A DNA stretch of 64,000 nt, taken from assembly GCA_033002965.1 (NCBI GenBank), contig JAURVB010003320.1, positions 62,001-126,000 of the forward strand, written 5' to 3'. This DNA is from Piper betle (taxonomy: Eukaryota; Streptophyta; Magnoliopsida; Piperales; Piperaceae). Under the pieces are notes generated by a model, which was not told where the DNA came from, ran no database searches, and worked only from the letters and a program-made list of their open reading frames with translations. Below are positions 34,115 to 46,348 of this stretch, piece after piece (positions within the stretch are counted from its first letter, which is position 1; every line of letters begins with the position of its first letter). The position numbers and the translations under genes were made by a program.

Positions 34115-37100
34115 GTCTCAACAACTTTGGCATGTAGAAGACCTGTCTCCTCTAACATATCAATAACATTCTTCTTCTGGCTGAGACAGACACCCTACTT
34201 ATTTCTCAAGGCTTTGAGTTCTAAGAAGTAATGGAGCTGTCCCAAATCCTTGATGTGCAACTTGGATTTTAACCTCACGTTAGTTTCTTGCATACATTCA
34301 ATATCACTACCAGAAATCACTATACCATCAACATAAACAACCAAAAGAGCAGAAATGCCCACTTAATAAACGCTGAGTAGTACAAAATTCATCTTATAAA
34401 GCCAAATGCTATTAGAGTAGTGCTAAACTTTTCAAACCAGGTTCTAGGGGACTGCTTGAGACCATAAATTGACTTCCTAAGGAGACACACTTTATCGGAC
34501 TCTTCCTCAACAACGAAGCGAGGAGGTTGCTACATTTAGACTTCTTCTAAGTCTCAATGGAGGAAAACATTGGATACATCCGATAAATGAAGAGGCCAGT
34601 CATTGGGGAGAGTAAGATCCTCACAAGCTTGAGCTTAGAGAAAATGTGTCAGTATAGTGTAGCCTACGCGTCTGACTGTAGCCTTTAGCTACAAGCCCAG
34701 CTTTGAACCTATCCAATGTTCCATTTGCCTTCCAACAACTTTCTTTCCTACAAGTAAGTCTGCAAAATCCCAAGTGTGGTTTCTTTGAAGAACCTGAATT
34801 TCCTCATCCATAGTTTGTTTCCACCTATGATCAATCATGACCTCCACATGGCTTTGAGGTAAATAATCACTTGTGCCATGAGGCGTAAGAACTGATGTGG
34901 TACTATGTGTCATACCTGAATCATGAGATGGATCTGAAGAAGATGGATCAGCAGAAGTGAGGGGATGCTCTCGTTGTCTGTGTGTATATACTATAGGTGG
35001 GTCAGCAAATCTTAAGGACCAGGAGGAAAAGTAGGTACTACTGTGGAGGGTTCAGCTCTAGGTTTTGAGGGTGCAGGATCTGCAAATTTGAGAGGTACAT
35101 GACTAGGTAGTTCTAGGATGGGGGTAGGAATAAGAGGATATTGTGTGGACTGTGTAGGAGTCGACGAAGATGAGTAGAAGGGCACTGACTTAAAGAAGGA
35201 AACATCCATAGTGATGTAAGTTCTATGAAGGGAAGGGTTATAACAAACATACCCCTTTTGATGACTCGAATAACCTAGGCAAGCACATTTGACTGACTTG
35301 GCCGAAAGTTTATATCCTTTGGAAGAGGTAGAATGTGTGCAAAACATACACAACCGAATGTTTTAGGTGGAAGAGAAAATGGGAGCTGACGAGGGAAGAT
35401 CAGTTGAAGGGTATTGCATTGTCCAGTGAAGTGCTAGGCATTCTATCAATTAGGTAGCAAGCCGTGAGAATTGCCTCAGGCCAGTGACATTTTGGAACTG
35501 AAATATGTAGCATAAGACTCGTAGTAACCTCAAGGATATGGCTATGCTTACGTTCAACTATCCCATTTTCTAGTGGGGTATATGTACGTGAAGTTTCATG
35601 AATGATGCCTTGCAAAAAAATAAAATAAAAAATTGTTAGAGGTTAGATGTAGTATATTCTAATGCATTGTCTGATTTGAATCTGTTAACAACAGCAGAGT
35701 GTTGAGTTTTGATTTCATTGATAAAAGACAAAAATTTCGAAAAGACTTCAGTTCTTTCTTTCATTAAGTACAACCAAGTTGTACGGCTGTATCCATCGAT
35801 AAACAGTATTAGGGACTGACAAAGGGCCCTAAACATCAGAATGAACGATTTCAAACAACTTATTTGATCTAGAACTAGAAGATACAGGTAAAGAAGCATG
35901 ACTGTGCGTGGCTAACTCACAAGACTCTCACCTCAATTGAGACATACTACTAATAAAAGGCACCATTAACATGAGTTTATTGACATTAGGATGACCTACT
36001 CAAATGTGTCACTCGAAAGTTGTTGATGACAATGATCCATGGTTTGTTTTTGGTGAACTACACTTGACAAATTGGAGATAGTAAAGAGTTCCATCACTTA
36101 AGCCACGTCCAATGTCCTTCTTGCTCCTTGTATCCTGAAACACGCAACGCGTAGAGGTGAAGAAGACTTGACGGAGCACAACACAATCCAGTGGAGCACA
36201 ATTTCTTACCGGAGAGTAGACTCACAGGGAAAGAGGGGACTACTAGCATATCCTGTAAACAAGGTTAAAGTTGATGACCACTTGTCCTTTACTAATTGCT
36301 GGAACTTTGCTCCCATCAGCAAGGCTTACTAGTAAAGGAGTTCTAAAGGAAGAATAGGTAGAAAATAATTGTGGAGTTCTTGTCATATGATCAATAGCTC
36401 CAGAATCAATGAATCAGAAACTGCTCGAGTACACCAATGTATTAGATATACTTGAAGAAGCACTTGCACCCGAAGGTAGGGAAGGATTTGTATGAGCCAA
36501 CTTCAGGAGATGAGCAAAGTCTTTGTGACTTTGAGTTATACCTGTGGCAGCAAAGAGAAGGAGGAATCAGCAGCTAGGGCAGAAGTTGAAGCATTAACAT
36601 CAGGTGTAGACTCATTCTTGGTGGCCCACTTTGGCTTCCAATTTTTCTTCCAACACTTTTCTTGAATGTGACCTTAGTTTTGGTAAAAGTCGCATTATCT
36701 ATCTTCCTTCCTTCCAACGATATGACCAGCTCCTCTGCCACTTGGGCCTCGACCTCTCCCTCTTCCTCTTGTAGGATTGGACTTGGTATGAGTGTTGACC
36801 AATAGAGCGTCTCTTCCATCATCATCCTTGGGTTGATTAGATTCAATTGAGATCTTTAATAATCTAGAAAAAGTGGGATTGAGTGAAGGTAAATCAGTCC
36901 CAGTAAGGAGATGATTTACCTTGTTTGGTGAGGAAGATGTCCTCACACAACTAAAATATCCTCTCTATGTTTCCTTCTTGTCCATAGGTTTCTTTCACAG
37001 AGGTCTAGACAGAATGTGCAGTGGGCAGCAACATAAATTCGAAGCTAACATATGGCTCCATACTATTTCATAACCAAGATCATACTTGTGCATCCCCTTT

Positions 37101-37514
37101 GTACAAGCAGCATTAGCAATCTCTGGTTTTTTCTCCTCAATGTACTTGAGTTTCTCTTTCGAGACAATGAATGTTTGGATGACAGCAAACCAGGGGAGGT
37201 CATTCTTTGAGCCAGACAGTTTGGGGGAAGTTATAAAGAGTGATTTAAGAGATCAATAATAGAAATAGTAGAAGATTCATTGGAGATGACATTTGGTTTG
37301 TCCTGTGTTGCCATGGAAGAGATGGTGGAGAAATTGAACTCAACGATAGGGATCAAAGACAAGGGCACGTAATAAAATAGATATGAATGTTGGAGTATTC
37401 AAACCTAACAACAAGGATATGTAGATCAGAAAATTGTGTGGGAATATGAAATTATTCACCACAGACAAGTGCGACACAGACAATAGAAAAGTCACAGGCC
37501 TAAATGGATCATTT

Positions 37515-37526
37515 CCTATGATACCA
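37515..37526 (-). other. Copia primer binding site
   Basis: TGGTATCATAGG on the minus strand, immediately inside the 5' LTR. It matches the usual initiator-Met tRNA primer site TGGTATCAGAGC at ten of twelve positions. Confidence 0.85.
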
Positions 37527-37739
37527 TGATAGGCAAAAAAGGTGACTAAATTTAAGTCCACTGTGATTATTTTTCTTTCTATGTATATTCTCAAATCAGT
37601 TACAATAAGGTACACAATATTAAGGATTATCTCTCGAGAGCATCCCTCAATATTTCCTAACAGACGAACTATAAATAGCAAACTCCTAACAAACAAACAA
37701 ACAAACATGCATCATCAATAAGATCCTACACTTCTACCA
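37527..37739 (-). repeat. Copia 5' LTR
   Basis: 213 bp, the pair of 31770-31997. The outer dinucleotide is TG (minus strand) and the inner end is CA next to the primer binding site. Confidence 0.88.
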
Positions 37740-38563
37740 TACACAATTCGATTTTTTTCCTTTTTCTAATAATTTGCCTTGACACTCTCACCAACTTATA
37801 AAAGAAAAAAATATCCACTTTTTTCCGATAAAAAATTCTTGATATGGGGAAAAAAGGATAGATTATTGAAAAAAATTGTATCAACATCAACTAATATATT
37901 CTTGTGTCAGTTGTATTTGATATGAGCCTTTGTATTATATAAATTAATGGTTAGATGATGATGACATTTTGTCTGAGTGACAAAAAATTACAACCATGCG
38001 AGTTAGATGGATGGTCAGATTTTCAAATTGCTGATATTATTACACTAAACCTTCTCTAAATTATTTTATAAATAAAAATAGAGGAGAATTTTGGAGCAAT
38101 TGATAAATCTCCTGCATACGCAGGAGCCTTTTTTTAACACTGGGTTGTCTTAAATAATATTAAATAAAAAGACTATGCAAAATCCAAAAAAATTACTAAT
38201 TTCAAGGAAAATAAAAAATTAATGATAAAAATATAAGATTTTTAACTGAATTTAATAAAGATAAAAAAAATTTCATCATACTTAAGCAATTTAATAGTAT
38301 TGTTTTGACCTATGTAACTTCCACTGTTGGTGTACACATACCATAGTATATAACTAGTAACTACTACACTGGTATAAGACAAGCTTGTGAATTACAAATA
38401 CAGACATCCCCCTTCATTCCCCTCTGTGTCCAACACAGCAGGATCTAAGATATCTATCTCATCACAGGCTGTCTGTGTCTGGGAAGGCTTGGAGGGGAGT
38501 GAAACTTTTAGAGTGAGAGAGGAGCCGCTCTCTCCCTCCACCGCTCCAAAAATCTTGACGAAA
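37740..38563. other. Intergenic stretch, promoter side of DUF538 gene
   Basis: AT-rich sequence without a recognised gene. The last ~180 bp before the start codon (CT-rich, CTCTCTCCCTCCACC) is a plausible promoter and 5' UTR. Confidence 0.55.
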
Positions 38564-40261
38564 ATGGAGCGGACTCTCACCAAAGTTGGCAGCTTCTGGA
38601 TCTCCCGTAAAGCCAAGGAGGAGATCTCCAACATTGGCGAAGATCTCTCCGTGAGTAGTAGTGGCCGCACTGCTTTTCGTTGATTCTTTTTCGCTCTGCT
38701 CCTCTTCTTATTCTGGCATTGCTCTCTTTTAATCCGTGGGATGAATGGAAGGAATGGCTTCTTGAGACAGGTCGCTGTTCTTTTCAAGGGTTTGTGCAGA
38801 AAAGCGTCCGAATTTTTCTCTCTTTCTCTTTTTTTTTCTACGAATTGTCGGTGGTTAATATGAACGGAGAGAGGGACATTCTTCTTTGGATTTGATCTCT
38901 CTTTTCTTTCATTGTTCATAGTTGCTGCCCAATTTGTTCAATGCAAGAGAGAGAGAGAGAGTTACAAGTGGAAGCGCAGAGATATTAATGGCATTCTTAA
39001 TATGCTTCTTTGAATAGTTAATGAATTATTTATTTGTTGAAACCATGTAATGTTTTATTTGTCAAGCGAAGTACCCATTTTTTACTTTTTATTAGCATGT
39101 GTTCTAAGGAATTATACTGACGATTACATGTCCTGGTGCGCAGCTATATGGAAACCTGTCTTGGCATCCAAGTGTTTTGTTTTGAAGAGTAATGTTTGTT
39201 GCTAAACATTGTTAAGCATCTATCATGGTGTTTTTTTTTCTACATGGATTTTCAAGCTTGCAAATTGTTATTGTGGTAGAACGTTCTAGTCAAGTACATG
39301 TTGTTATTGTTTGAAATGCATGGCATTTGATTTTACTGACTTAAACAGAGGTGTTAATTGAGTGGCAGATGAGTTGTTATACCTAGGCTCAGTGATATTC
39401 TTTGTAGCTTTCTAGCTCATTATCTATAATTGACTGAGGAATTGACTTGTTCCTAGAAATGAATTTCTATTTTTATTGAACCAATGGGTCGATTGACATT
39501 TAAATGATGGGATTATTTATCTTTGGTTAAATCTTTAATTTTTTCGAAGAACATTAGGTGGGGGCTTTCAGATGTTCCTGTCAATTTTCTTTTTTCTGAT
39601 GAAAAAACTCAGTCTTAGTACAAGTCACAAGCCAAGATAGCGCCCACTATCCGGGAAAATTTTTTTTCACATTTCTCTCTTTCAATGACAGACGTTTTCC
39701 AATGTTGTGGAAGAAAAGGCGAAATGGATCTTCAACAAGCTAAAAGGTGCCATTTATTGATACATGCTTAAAATTTACTCTAGCAGCCATTGTTGCTTTC
39801 AATTCTTTGTCATGCAAGATACTGCTGATATGTACTTAATTTTATTTTTCTCTCATGCATTGATTCATTTTATTTTATACAGGAAAACCTCAAAAATCTT
39901 TGCCGGACCTTCTTCGGGAATATGGCCTTCCATCCGGACTCTTTCCAAAGAACATAATCTGCTACGAGTATGATGAATCAAGGTCCAGACTAATTGTTCA
40001 CCTGCCAACTGCTTGTGAGGTGAGCTTCAAAGATCAGTCTGTGGTTCGCTATGCGACCCGTGTGAAGTGCACACTGTTGAGAGGCAAACTCATAGGAATA
40101 GAAGGAATGAAAACCAAAGTCCTGGTCTGGGTTAAAGTTACCCAGATCAGTGTTGAAAGCTACAAGTCTGATAAGGTCTGCTTCACTGTGGGTGTCAAAA
40201 AGTTAGGCCGAAGGATGCGTATGAGATCCCAAGAGATGCTGTGAAAATTGAAGAGTTCTGA
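38564..40261 (+). CDS. DUF538 family protein (one apparent 1-nt deletion near the C-terminus)
   Basis: Three exons: 38564-38650, 39692-39746, 39883-40261, GT-AG throughout. Exon 1 gives MERTLTKVGSFWISRKAKEE; exon 2 gives VVEEKAKWIFNKLKG; exon 3 gives SLPDLLREYGLPSGLFPKNI, SRSRLIVHLPTACEVSFKD and GMKTKVLVWVKVTQISVES. This is the DUF538 beta-barrel domain, about 170 residues in all. The family is plant-specific and of uncertain function (lipid-binding or stress roles have been proposed). As written the protein ends at 40244 with LGRRMRMRSQEML. Adding one base near 40196-40204 instead yields RPKDAYEIPRDAVKIEEF with a stop at 40259-40261, the usual ending for close family members. The rest is intact, so I treat it as a gene with a probable base-call error. 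Confidence 0.87.
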
Positions 40262-40992
40262 TGCGAGGACTACTACTACATCTTGCTGGTGCATTTCCAT
40301 CCTTTTATTTTGTTATCCTAGTACATGCAAAAATAACCTTCAATAATGTCATATCTTTTAGCTTGTTATTCTTCTTCCTTCACATCCCAAAGGACCAAAA
40401 TTCATGCAAGAGAAAATATCTGCACTTATGTAAAACAAATGCTGTTAGCCATCAGGCAACGATGTTCAAATTTAACCGTGATTGAGTTTAAACAGCCATT
40501 TTTAATGAAAGAAAAAGGAAACACTAACTCAAACAATACTTTGCCGGTCTCAATCTGTCAATCATAGAGTAGAGGTATTAGTGATATATTAAAAGCCACT
40601 TGTGAAACAAATAATGTAAAACGAAAAAAATAGATAAGCGTGGGTATACCGTGTATGTTCCTCATTACTGATCTTTGTTTAATGAAGTCTTAGTAGAAAG
40701 TAATAAGAGAGTGAGGAGAGAATGTCTCTCTTTCTTCTTTATTTTTCTCCAGTGTTATCGGAAATATAAGAAAGATTGCAGAATAAACAGCAACCATGAT
40801 TGATAAATATATGAGATAATTTAGAGATCTGAGTTTGAATCATTTTATTATGAACACGGTCATTTTTTTTCGGGAAAAATTGAAACTAAAATGTCTGAGG
40901 TTTGCTGGAGGACCGGGAGCCCCTTTACTCTCATCATCACGTTGAATTTGTGAATCAAGTAACTACTCCACTACTTAACCATACTCACAAGC
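40262..40992. other. Intergenic stretch downstream of DUF538 gene
   Basis: Contains the 3' UTR. No other gene or repeat recognised up to the solo LTR. Confidence 0.55.
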
Positions 40993-40997
40993 CTGAC

Positions 40998-43900
40998 CGT
41001 AAAACCCGCGACTCGAGTTAGGGTTTTATAGTCGTTAGCCGATCGGTTTGACCGTGGTTTGAGTCAGTTCAGCTTACAGAACATGTGTGCGGGGCCGAGG
41101 TTGACCATGTATACGTGCTATGAGGGTTTATGTATACCCAAGTATCGATAATAGCGTCAGATACGCATCAGCAGACTGAGTTATCAGTAAATATGAGAGT
41201 ATACAGTTGATTTTATTTTTTTCATGTTGTGACTGAAGATTTAGTTTAGGCCGAATAACGCATTAGGACGTGTTAGATGGTCTTCCGGTGGGTTATTAGT
41301 TATCCAGCATGTCATTTGGATGTTGTGTTGTTTTGTTTGATTTTATGAGATTTTTCCCAATTTTTTTGGATTTTATTCCTAGTTAGTTATTATTCTTGAC
41401 TCGAACCGGTGTCAAGTCAAGTTTTATTTACAAGTTTGCCACTCCTATATTTCTCATCTTCCTCCCCCACAACACCCCAACGTTTCACCATCCTAAACCC
41501 TAGCCGCCGCCTTTGACTTTTGCCATCGCCGCCGATGCCACCTTGCCGCCGTTCGACGCCACCCAGCCCGGCCGTGCCGTCGCCTTGCTGCCCTGACCAT
41601 GCCTGGCCACCGTACAGTCGTCGCGATGCCGGAAATCGTCACGATTTCACAGCCGCTCCCAATGCGATTCCTCCGCCGTCTGCACCGGACCGTCGTCGCC
41701 GTGAGGTCGAAGCCCTTCCCCTCGACCTTCCTTATAGTTCCCCCTATTTAGCGCCACCGTCGAGGCTGGCCGTGGGTTCTATCGGAGCAACTGACCGCCC
41801 CGATCGAACTCGGCCTCGTCACCAGTGGCCATCGCCGCCGCGGCTGCCCTCGTTGTCACCACCATTGGGTCAAGCTCACCGAGACGGTGCTAACCCTACC
41901 TCTGATTGCCTCGCCGGAGCAGTCGCCGGAAAACCATTGGAACTGCCGAAAAATAGCTGGCACAGTCGTCGGAAAACCGTCGACTCGCCTTTACCGCCTT
42001 CATCCGTCGGCACCGATTTTAGCGCCGATCACGAGGTGGTTCTTCCTTCTTTTTTTGAATTATTACATATATGTTGTGGTCATGGTAGTGTATTGAAATT
42101 AATTTTATTAATTTCATGATTTTAGTTTAATTAACTGTGAATTATGATAAACATGTGATGATTAGCATAGATTTTGTTGCGTGATGTAAATGCTGGCTAA
42201 TGGAAATGTTAGTAAACAATTGAATAGTTAATTAAATGCTTGCTAACTAGTTAATTTATGAACTTGCATGATTTAGGCTTTGCATGCTAGTATTAAGTTA
42301 AACGGATTAAATTGATTAAACCATTGTCACCAAATTAGAATAGGTATACTTTGAAATTGGAATTAAAAGTGTTAGGTAATAAGTAACGTAGGAAATCATA
42401 AAATTATTAACTTGCTTGACAATTAGAGATTTAATGTGATTGTCGAGATGATTGTCATGTTTGATTATATTCATGTATGCATGTGGATATATTAGTTATA
42501 TAGGTGTGCATCATATATGTATGGGCGTTAGTAAATAGTTATGTTCATATAGGTTCGTTGCAGGAGCTCGCCGTCTAGGCACGAGACTACGCTTGGAGCT
42601 TCTGACAGGTCCGTTAGGACACGCTTCTCAGGTTTTATCGCTCTACTCTATCGGTGATTTGATTTATTGATCGTAGGACGTGTCAGGTGGATGATTTATC
42701 GGACCCCACCTAACACGTGCCATCTGGTCAGTTGTTTTCGAAATTAATAACCCTCGAGGATGAGATCCCTCGAGCTTGTTTTCGAAAATAAGATCCACCT
42801 CAAGTTGCCTTCGGGCCTATTATAATAAATCCCGACCCAGCCCTATAAATAGTTTTATCGAGTTTTCAGTGAGACAAGAGAAGATGAATCGACTTGCACG
42901 TGCCATGAGCGGATGCCGTGCCAGTCAAAGCGGGCTCTGGATTAGTGCCAGCAGACTGTTCCATTCTCGAGGGATCCTAACAACTCCGCGTTTGAGTTCC
43001 TCACACTCGGAGAACGTGGAGGCTTACGGGTATTATTTAGTACAGCGCATGTCCGGACTTGTGGTTCAAAGGGTACCAAAGGCGACTGCCTAAGAGTGCT
43101 CAGCCTCCGTGCTCACGGCCAGGAGTAATATGGAGGTTCGGAGAGGGCTTAGGATAAAGTTTTATGTGAAGTACTGAAAAAGAAGTGCCGAGAGCGGCAC
43201 AGTACCAGATAGATCAGGATGTTGTTGAGTCAGCTGCTCAATGGCTCCATTGTAGTTGCCCTTATGAGAGTTCTTGAGGAAGATATATGATTGTTTGTTT
43301 TCCATGAGAGTTTGCTCTCATGTTCCAGTTTGATATTAGTTATTTCCGGACCAGTGACACCCGTTGCTGACATTTTTCTACTATATGTAGGTGAGGATGA
43401 TGAATGGTGTATGCCGGCCTTGACGAAGGACTAGCGCTTGCATTGCACACACATGCTTGGCACCACGTCGACTTTTGCGTAAGATATGATGTGGGTTGAA
43501 TGATGCTTGGTGATATACATGGTTGTGTACATATGCATGAGCTATGAGACTTGTAGGTCTTTTTCTTAGAGATGTATGAATTTTCTTAGAAATGTTTTGG
43601 AAATGTTCTAATGTCTAGGAATGATCAGCTATGTTGAGTTGAAAATGAACAAAAACATGATGAGCATGAATTGCAGGTGGGCGAGATGCCAATTACAATA
43701 TGTGTGGATGATTTGAATTCTATTGCGATATAAATTATTGTTTTATATATATACTATATTGTGCCGTATTTTAACAGGTTGTCCCCTTATTGCACTTTTA
43801 GAGGAGACTCTGTCCGTTTTATTTCAGGATTTTTATGAATTTTGTTGCTATTTAAATTATTTTTGTGTGTGGCTATCATCATAACATTCATGTCAGTATC

Positions 43901-44089
43901 CTGCTAGGGTTTTGCATCTCATTCATATATTGTTTGCGCATTAGCGGCGTGCTCCATCTTGAGACGTCGAGAGGGTTATGTCGTAGCCGTTTAGGTTTTG
44001 GGTCAGCCAACTTAATCGGTTTATGAGTAGTTCGATCCTTTGTAACAGTTTCGGTCCGGGTTGAGAGTAAACCAGATGGGTGTGTTACA
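40998..44089. mobile_element. Solo LTR A of a long-LTR retrotransposon family, 5-bp target duplication CTGAC
   Basis: 3092 bp, beginning CGTAAAACCC (TG expected; the T appears mutated) and ending GGGTGTGTTACA. It is flanked by identical CTGAC at 40993-40997 and 44090-44094. It is colinear with LTR B at 46349-49236 over its whole length: promoter-like 5' part, a junction with TTGACTCGAACCGG...AGTCAAG (about 41395-41430), a GC-rich block (41450-42040), then CGCCGTCTAGGCACGAG (about 42570), a CCCTCGAG repeat and a TATAAATAG box (42844-42852). No primer site, polypurine tract or protein domain lies inside, so this is one LTR left by recombination. The parent family (probably Ty3/gypsy, by LTR size) is not in the window. 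Confidence 0.88.
42844..42852 (+). promoter_or_regulatory. Candidate LTR promoter TATA box
   Basis: TATAAATAG is followed about 20 bp later by TTTTCAGTGAGAC, which is conserved in LTR B (TATATATAATG at about 48162-48172, then TTTTCAGTGAGACGAG). Position and conservation suggest the U3/R start of transcription. Orientation is inferred from this. Confidence 0.5.
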
Positions 44090-44094
44090 CTGAC

Positions 44095-46343
44095 CCTTAG
44101 AACCTTTAGGCATAACTAATGAAAAACACACGAATATTCGGGTCTAACTTCTTCTTTTCATAGTTGTTAACATTAATTTCAGCGGGATAGCCCCAAATAC
44201 ATATATATTTCAAACTTGATTTTCAACTTTATAATAAATCAAATGACATTTTACTAATAGCCTTAATAGAATTTGATTTAATATATATGTTTTAAGTTTT
44301 AAATTTTTTTTCTCACAATGAATGAAAAAGTGTGGAGTTACTAAGTATACTCTTAACCATGTCCAATAGAATCATATTTTTTTATTCTATTACACAGTTT
44401 TGATTTGGTGAGCCAAACAAAATATATTGTGAAATAATATCATTCTCTTGAAGAGATTTAGCAAATGACTAGGTGTTTGTCCACCATCAATATACTTACT
44501 ATAAAATTCTACACATTAATCATATTTTAAGATTTTAATTTACGTACCACATTATTTTTCTACTTTCACTTTAAAAACATTAAAATATTTAATGCTTCAT
44601 ACTTTTTATCAAGCATATAGAGCATTTAATGTTTCGTACTTATTATCAAGCATGTAAAGATATATCTATCGTGAATACTCATCCATGAGATGAAATATTT
44701 TTTACCATATATATATTCATACCTGGACAACATATATCTGATATATGATTTTTTATATTTGAGAACTCCTTCTTAGACATATTGGTCTGTTTTTTAATGT
44801 AGTCTACATAAGTATCAAAATCTACAAGATTAAGAGTTTCAAGAACTCCATCATTTACAGGTATTTTGATTCTTTTAATTGAGATATGTCTCAATCGTCG
44901 GTGCCATAATATAAAAGATTTTTTATTCATATCATAACACTTTATAATTGCATTACCATGCCTAGTCATTAGGGTATAAGAGACATCATCTTGTAAGTGG
45001 ATTTGAAATAAACTCTGATTCATAGTACCAATTCCCCCAACAAAAGAGATATACAAAAGACTAAAAGTGATTTGAGAAATTTTTTTATAAAAAACTGAAG
45101 GGTACAAATCTTAATATAGAAGTTAAGTTTCTGAAAAAACTACAAAAATAAAAAGTCTTTCTAGATTAAATAAAAAACTAGAACTTAAAATAACTTTATA
45201 TGGCTCAATAACTTCTAAATGTAAGTGCATCTGGTACTAGAATAGATGCATTATTCACTTTTTGTCCATTTATTATGATTTAAGAAACCTTCCATGGTAT
45301 TTAAAACATAAATTGTAGAACTTGAATCAATCTATCTAGTATTATGATAAATATCTATCATATTAGATTTATAACAGACAAATGAGATTATATTTCCTCT
45401 CAAGTCATATCAAAATTTCATTTATTGACTATTTTTCTTTACCTGTGTTATAAGTTATTTTCAAAAAAATGGTAGAAATATAGGAGAGAAATAAGAATGA
45501 AATGCATCAAAAAAGATTCAAAAATCTCCATCTCCAGAGACTTAAGCTGAGCATTAATGTCTGGCATTTTTATGATATACTTACGCATACCTTTTATCAA
45601 TGATAATTTTATCATCAGGGCACTGCCAAATGATTTATTTGAAGTTTCAAAATGTTAATTAATATTCATAATATAATTCTTGACAGACTTACATTCAAGA
45701 ATAGACTCATGACTATTATTTATAATGTGATACTTGATGAAAATTAAACTCAAATAATTGGATCGTCCACAACGTTAATATAGTAAATTCTCGCTTTCAA
45801 TAATGGATTCAGTGAAAACATGAGGTTCATTCTTACGAAGAGCATAGTTAAAGTCCATATACCCCTAATTAAGGACTTTTGTATCTGTTCTTTATAATTA
45901 TGATCACCATTTAAATAAGAAACATCAGATTTATCAGAAATTATCAAAGATGATTACGTGGCAATAAACATATAATCGTGCTAACTATCATAAATATTGA
46001 TAAACATTATATACCATCACTATAGTTGAATTAATATGTTGTTAAAATTAACTTGTGAGCAAAGACTTTAACACAAAATAAATTCACGAATCACTTCAAC
46101 AATGAAACTAAAAAAATATCAAATATCTCTTAATGCATGTGACTTAATTAAGAAATATAAATATTTTCTATTTCACCTTAAATAAACACAATAATTATAT
46201 TAACCTTCGTGCGAAGTAAAACTATCATAATCATAATATTTAATTATAATTGATATATTAAATTCTATATGTGATTTATAATTCACTTTGTATATTTCAT
46301 TTTAATTAAAGATGTTATGGTTATTCTTCAATTAATTTAAAGT
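44095..46343 (-). mobile_element. Old Ty1/copia remnant between the two solo LTRs
   Basis: Minus strand 44679-45107 encodes the GAG-pre-integrase region: KKSFILWHRRLRHISIKRIK, then VNDGVLETLNLVDFDTYVDY and a following DICCPGM. Near 45540-45600 the gag-like KGMRKYIIKMPDINAQLKSL can be read. The remainder is AT-rich with many stops. No LTR pair was identified; limits are set by the flanking solo LTRs and are not true ends. Confidence 0.75.
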
Positions 46344-46348
46344 GTATT

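Larger units (their letters stand above)
31770..37739 (-). mobile_element. Ty1/copia LTR retrotransposon, degenerate, with nested insertions
   Basis: On the minus strand, from right to left: 5' LTR (37527-37739), primer binding site TGGTATCATAGG (37515-37526), gag with a broken zinc knuckle (about 36690, C..Y.N.GHI.EKC with a stop inside), integrase core (35636-35899, FIDGYSRTTWLYLMKERTEV; 35400-35615, GIVERKHSHILEVTTSLML), the KxLGYS..KGY motif (35012-35353), start of reverse transcriptase (34689-34913), and RNase H (32280-32495, SVVARSSAEVEYRA). A purine-rich tract and 3' LTR (31770-31997) follow. The flanking pentamers CACAC and TACAC match at four of five. About 4.9-5.0 kb remains after removing nested elements, a normal copia size. 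Many stops and frameshifts show that it is dead. Confidence 0.9.

Noticed and set aside
41520..42119. 199-codon ORF in solo LTR A
   Set aside because: The homologous stretch of solo LTR B has no matching continuous frame, so coding is not supported.
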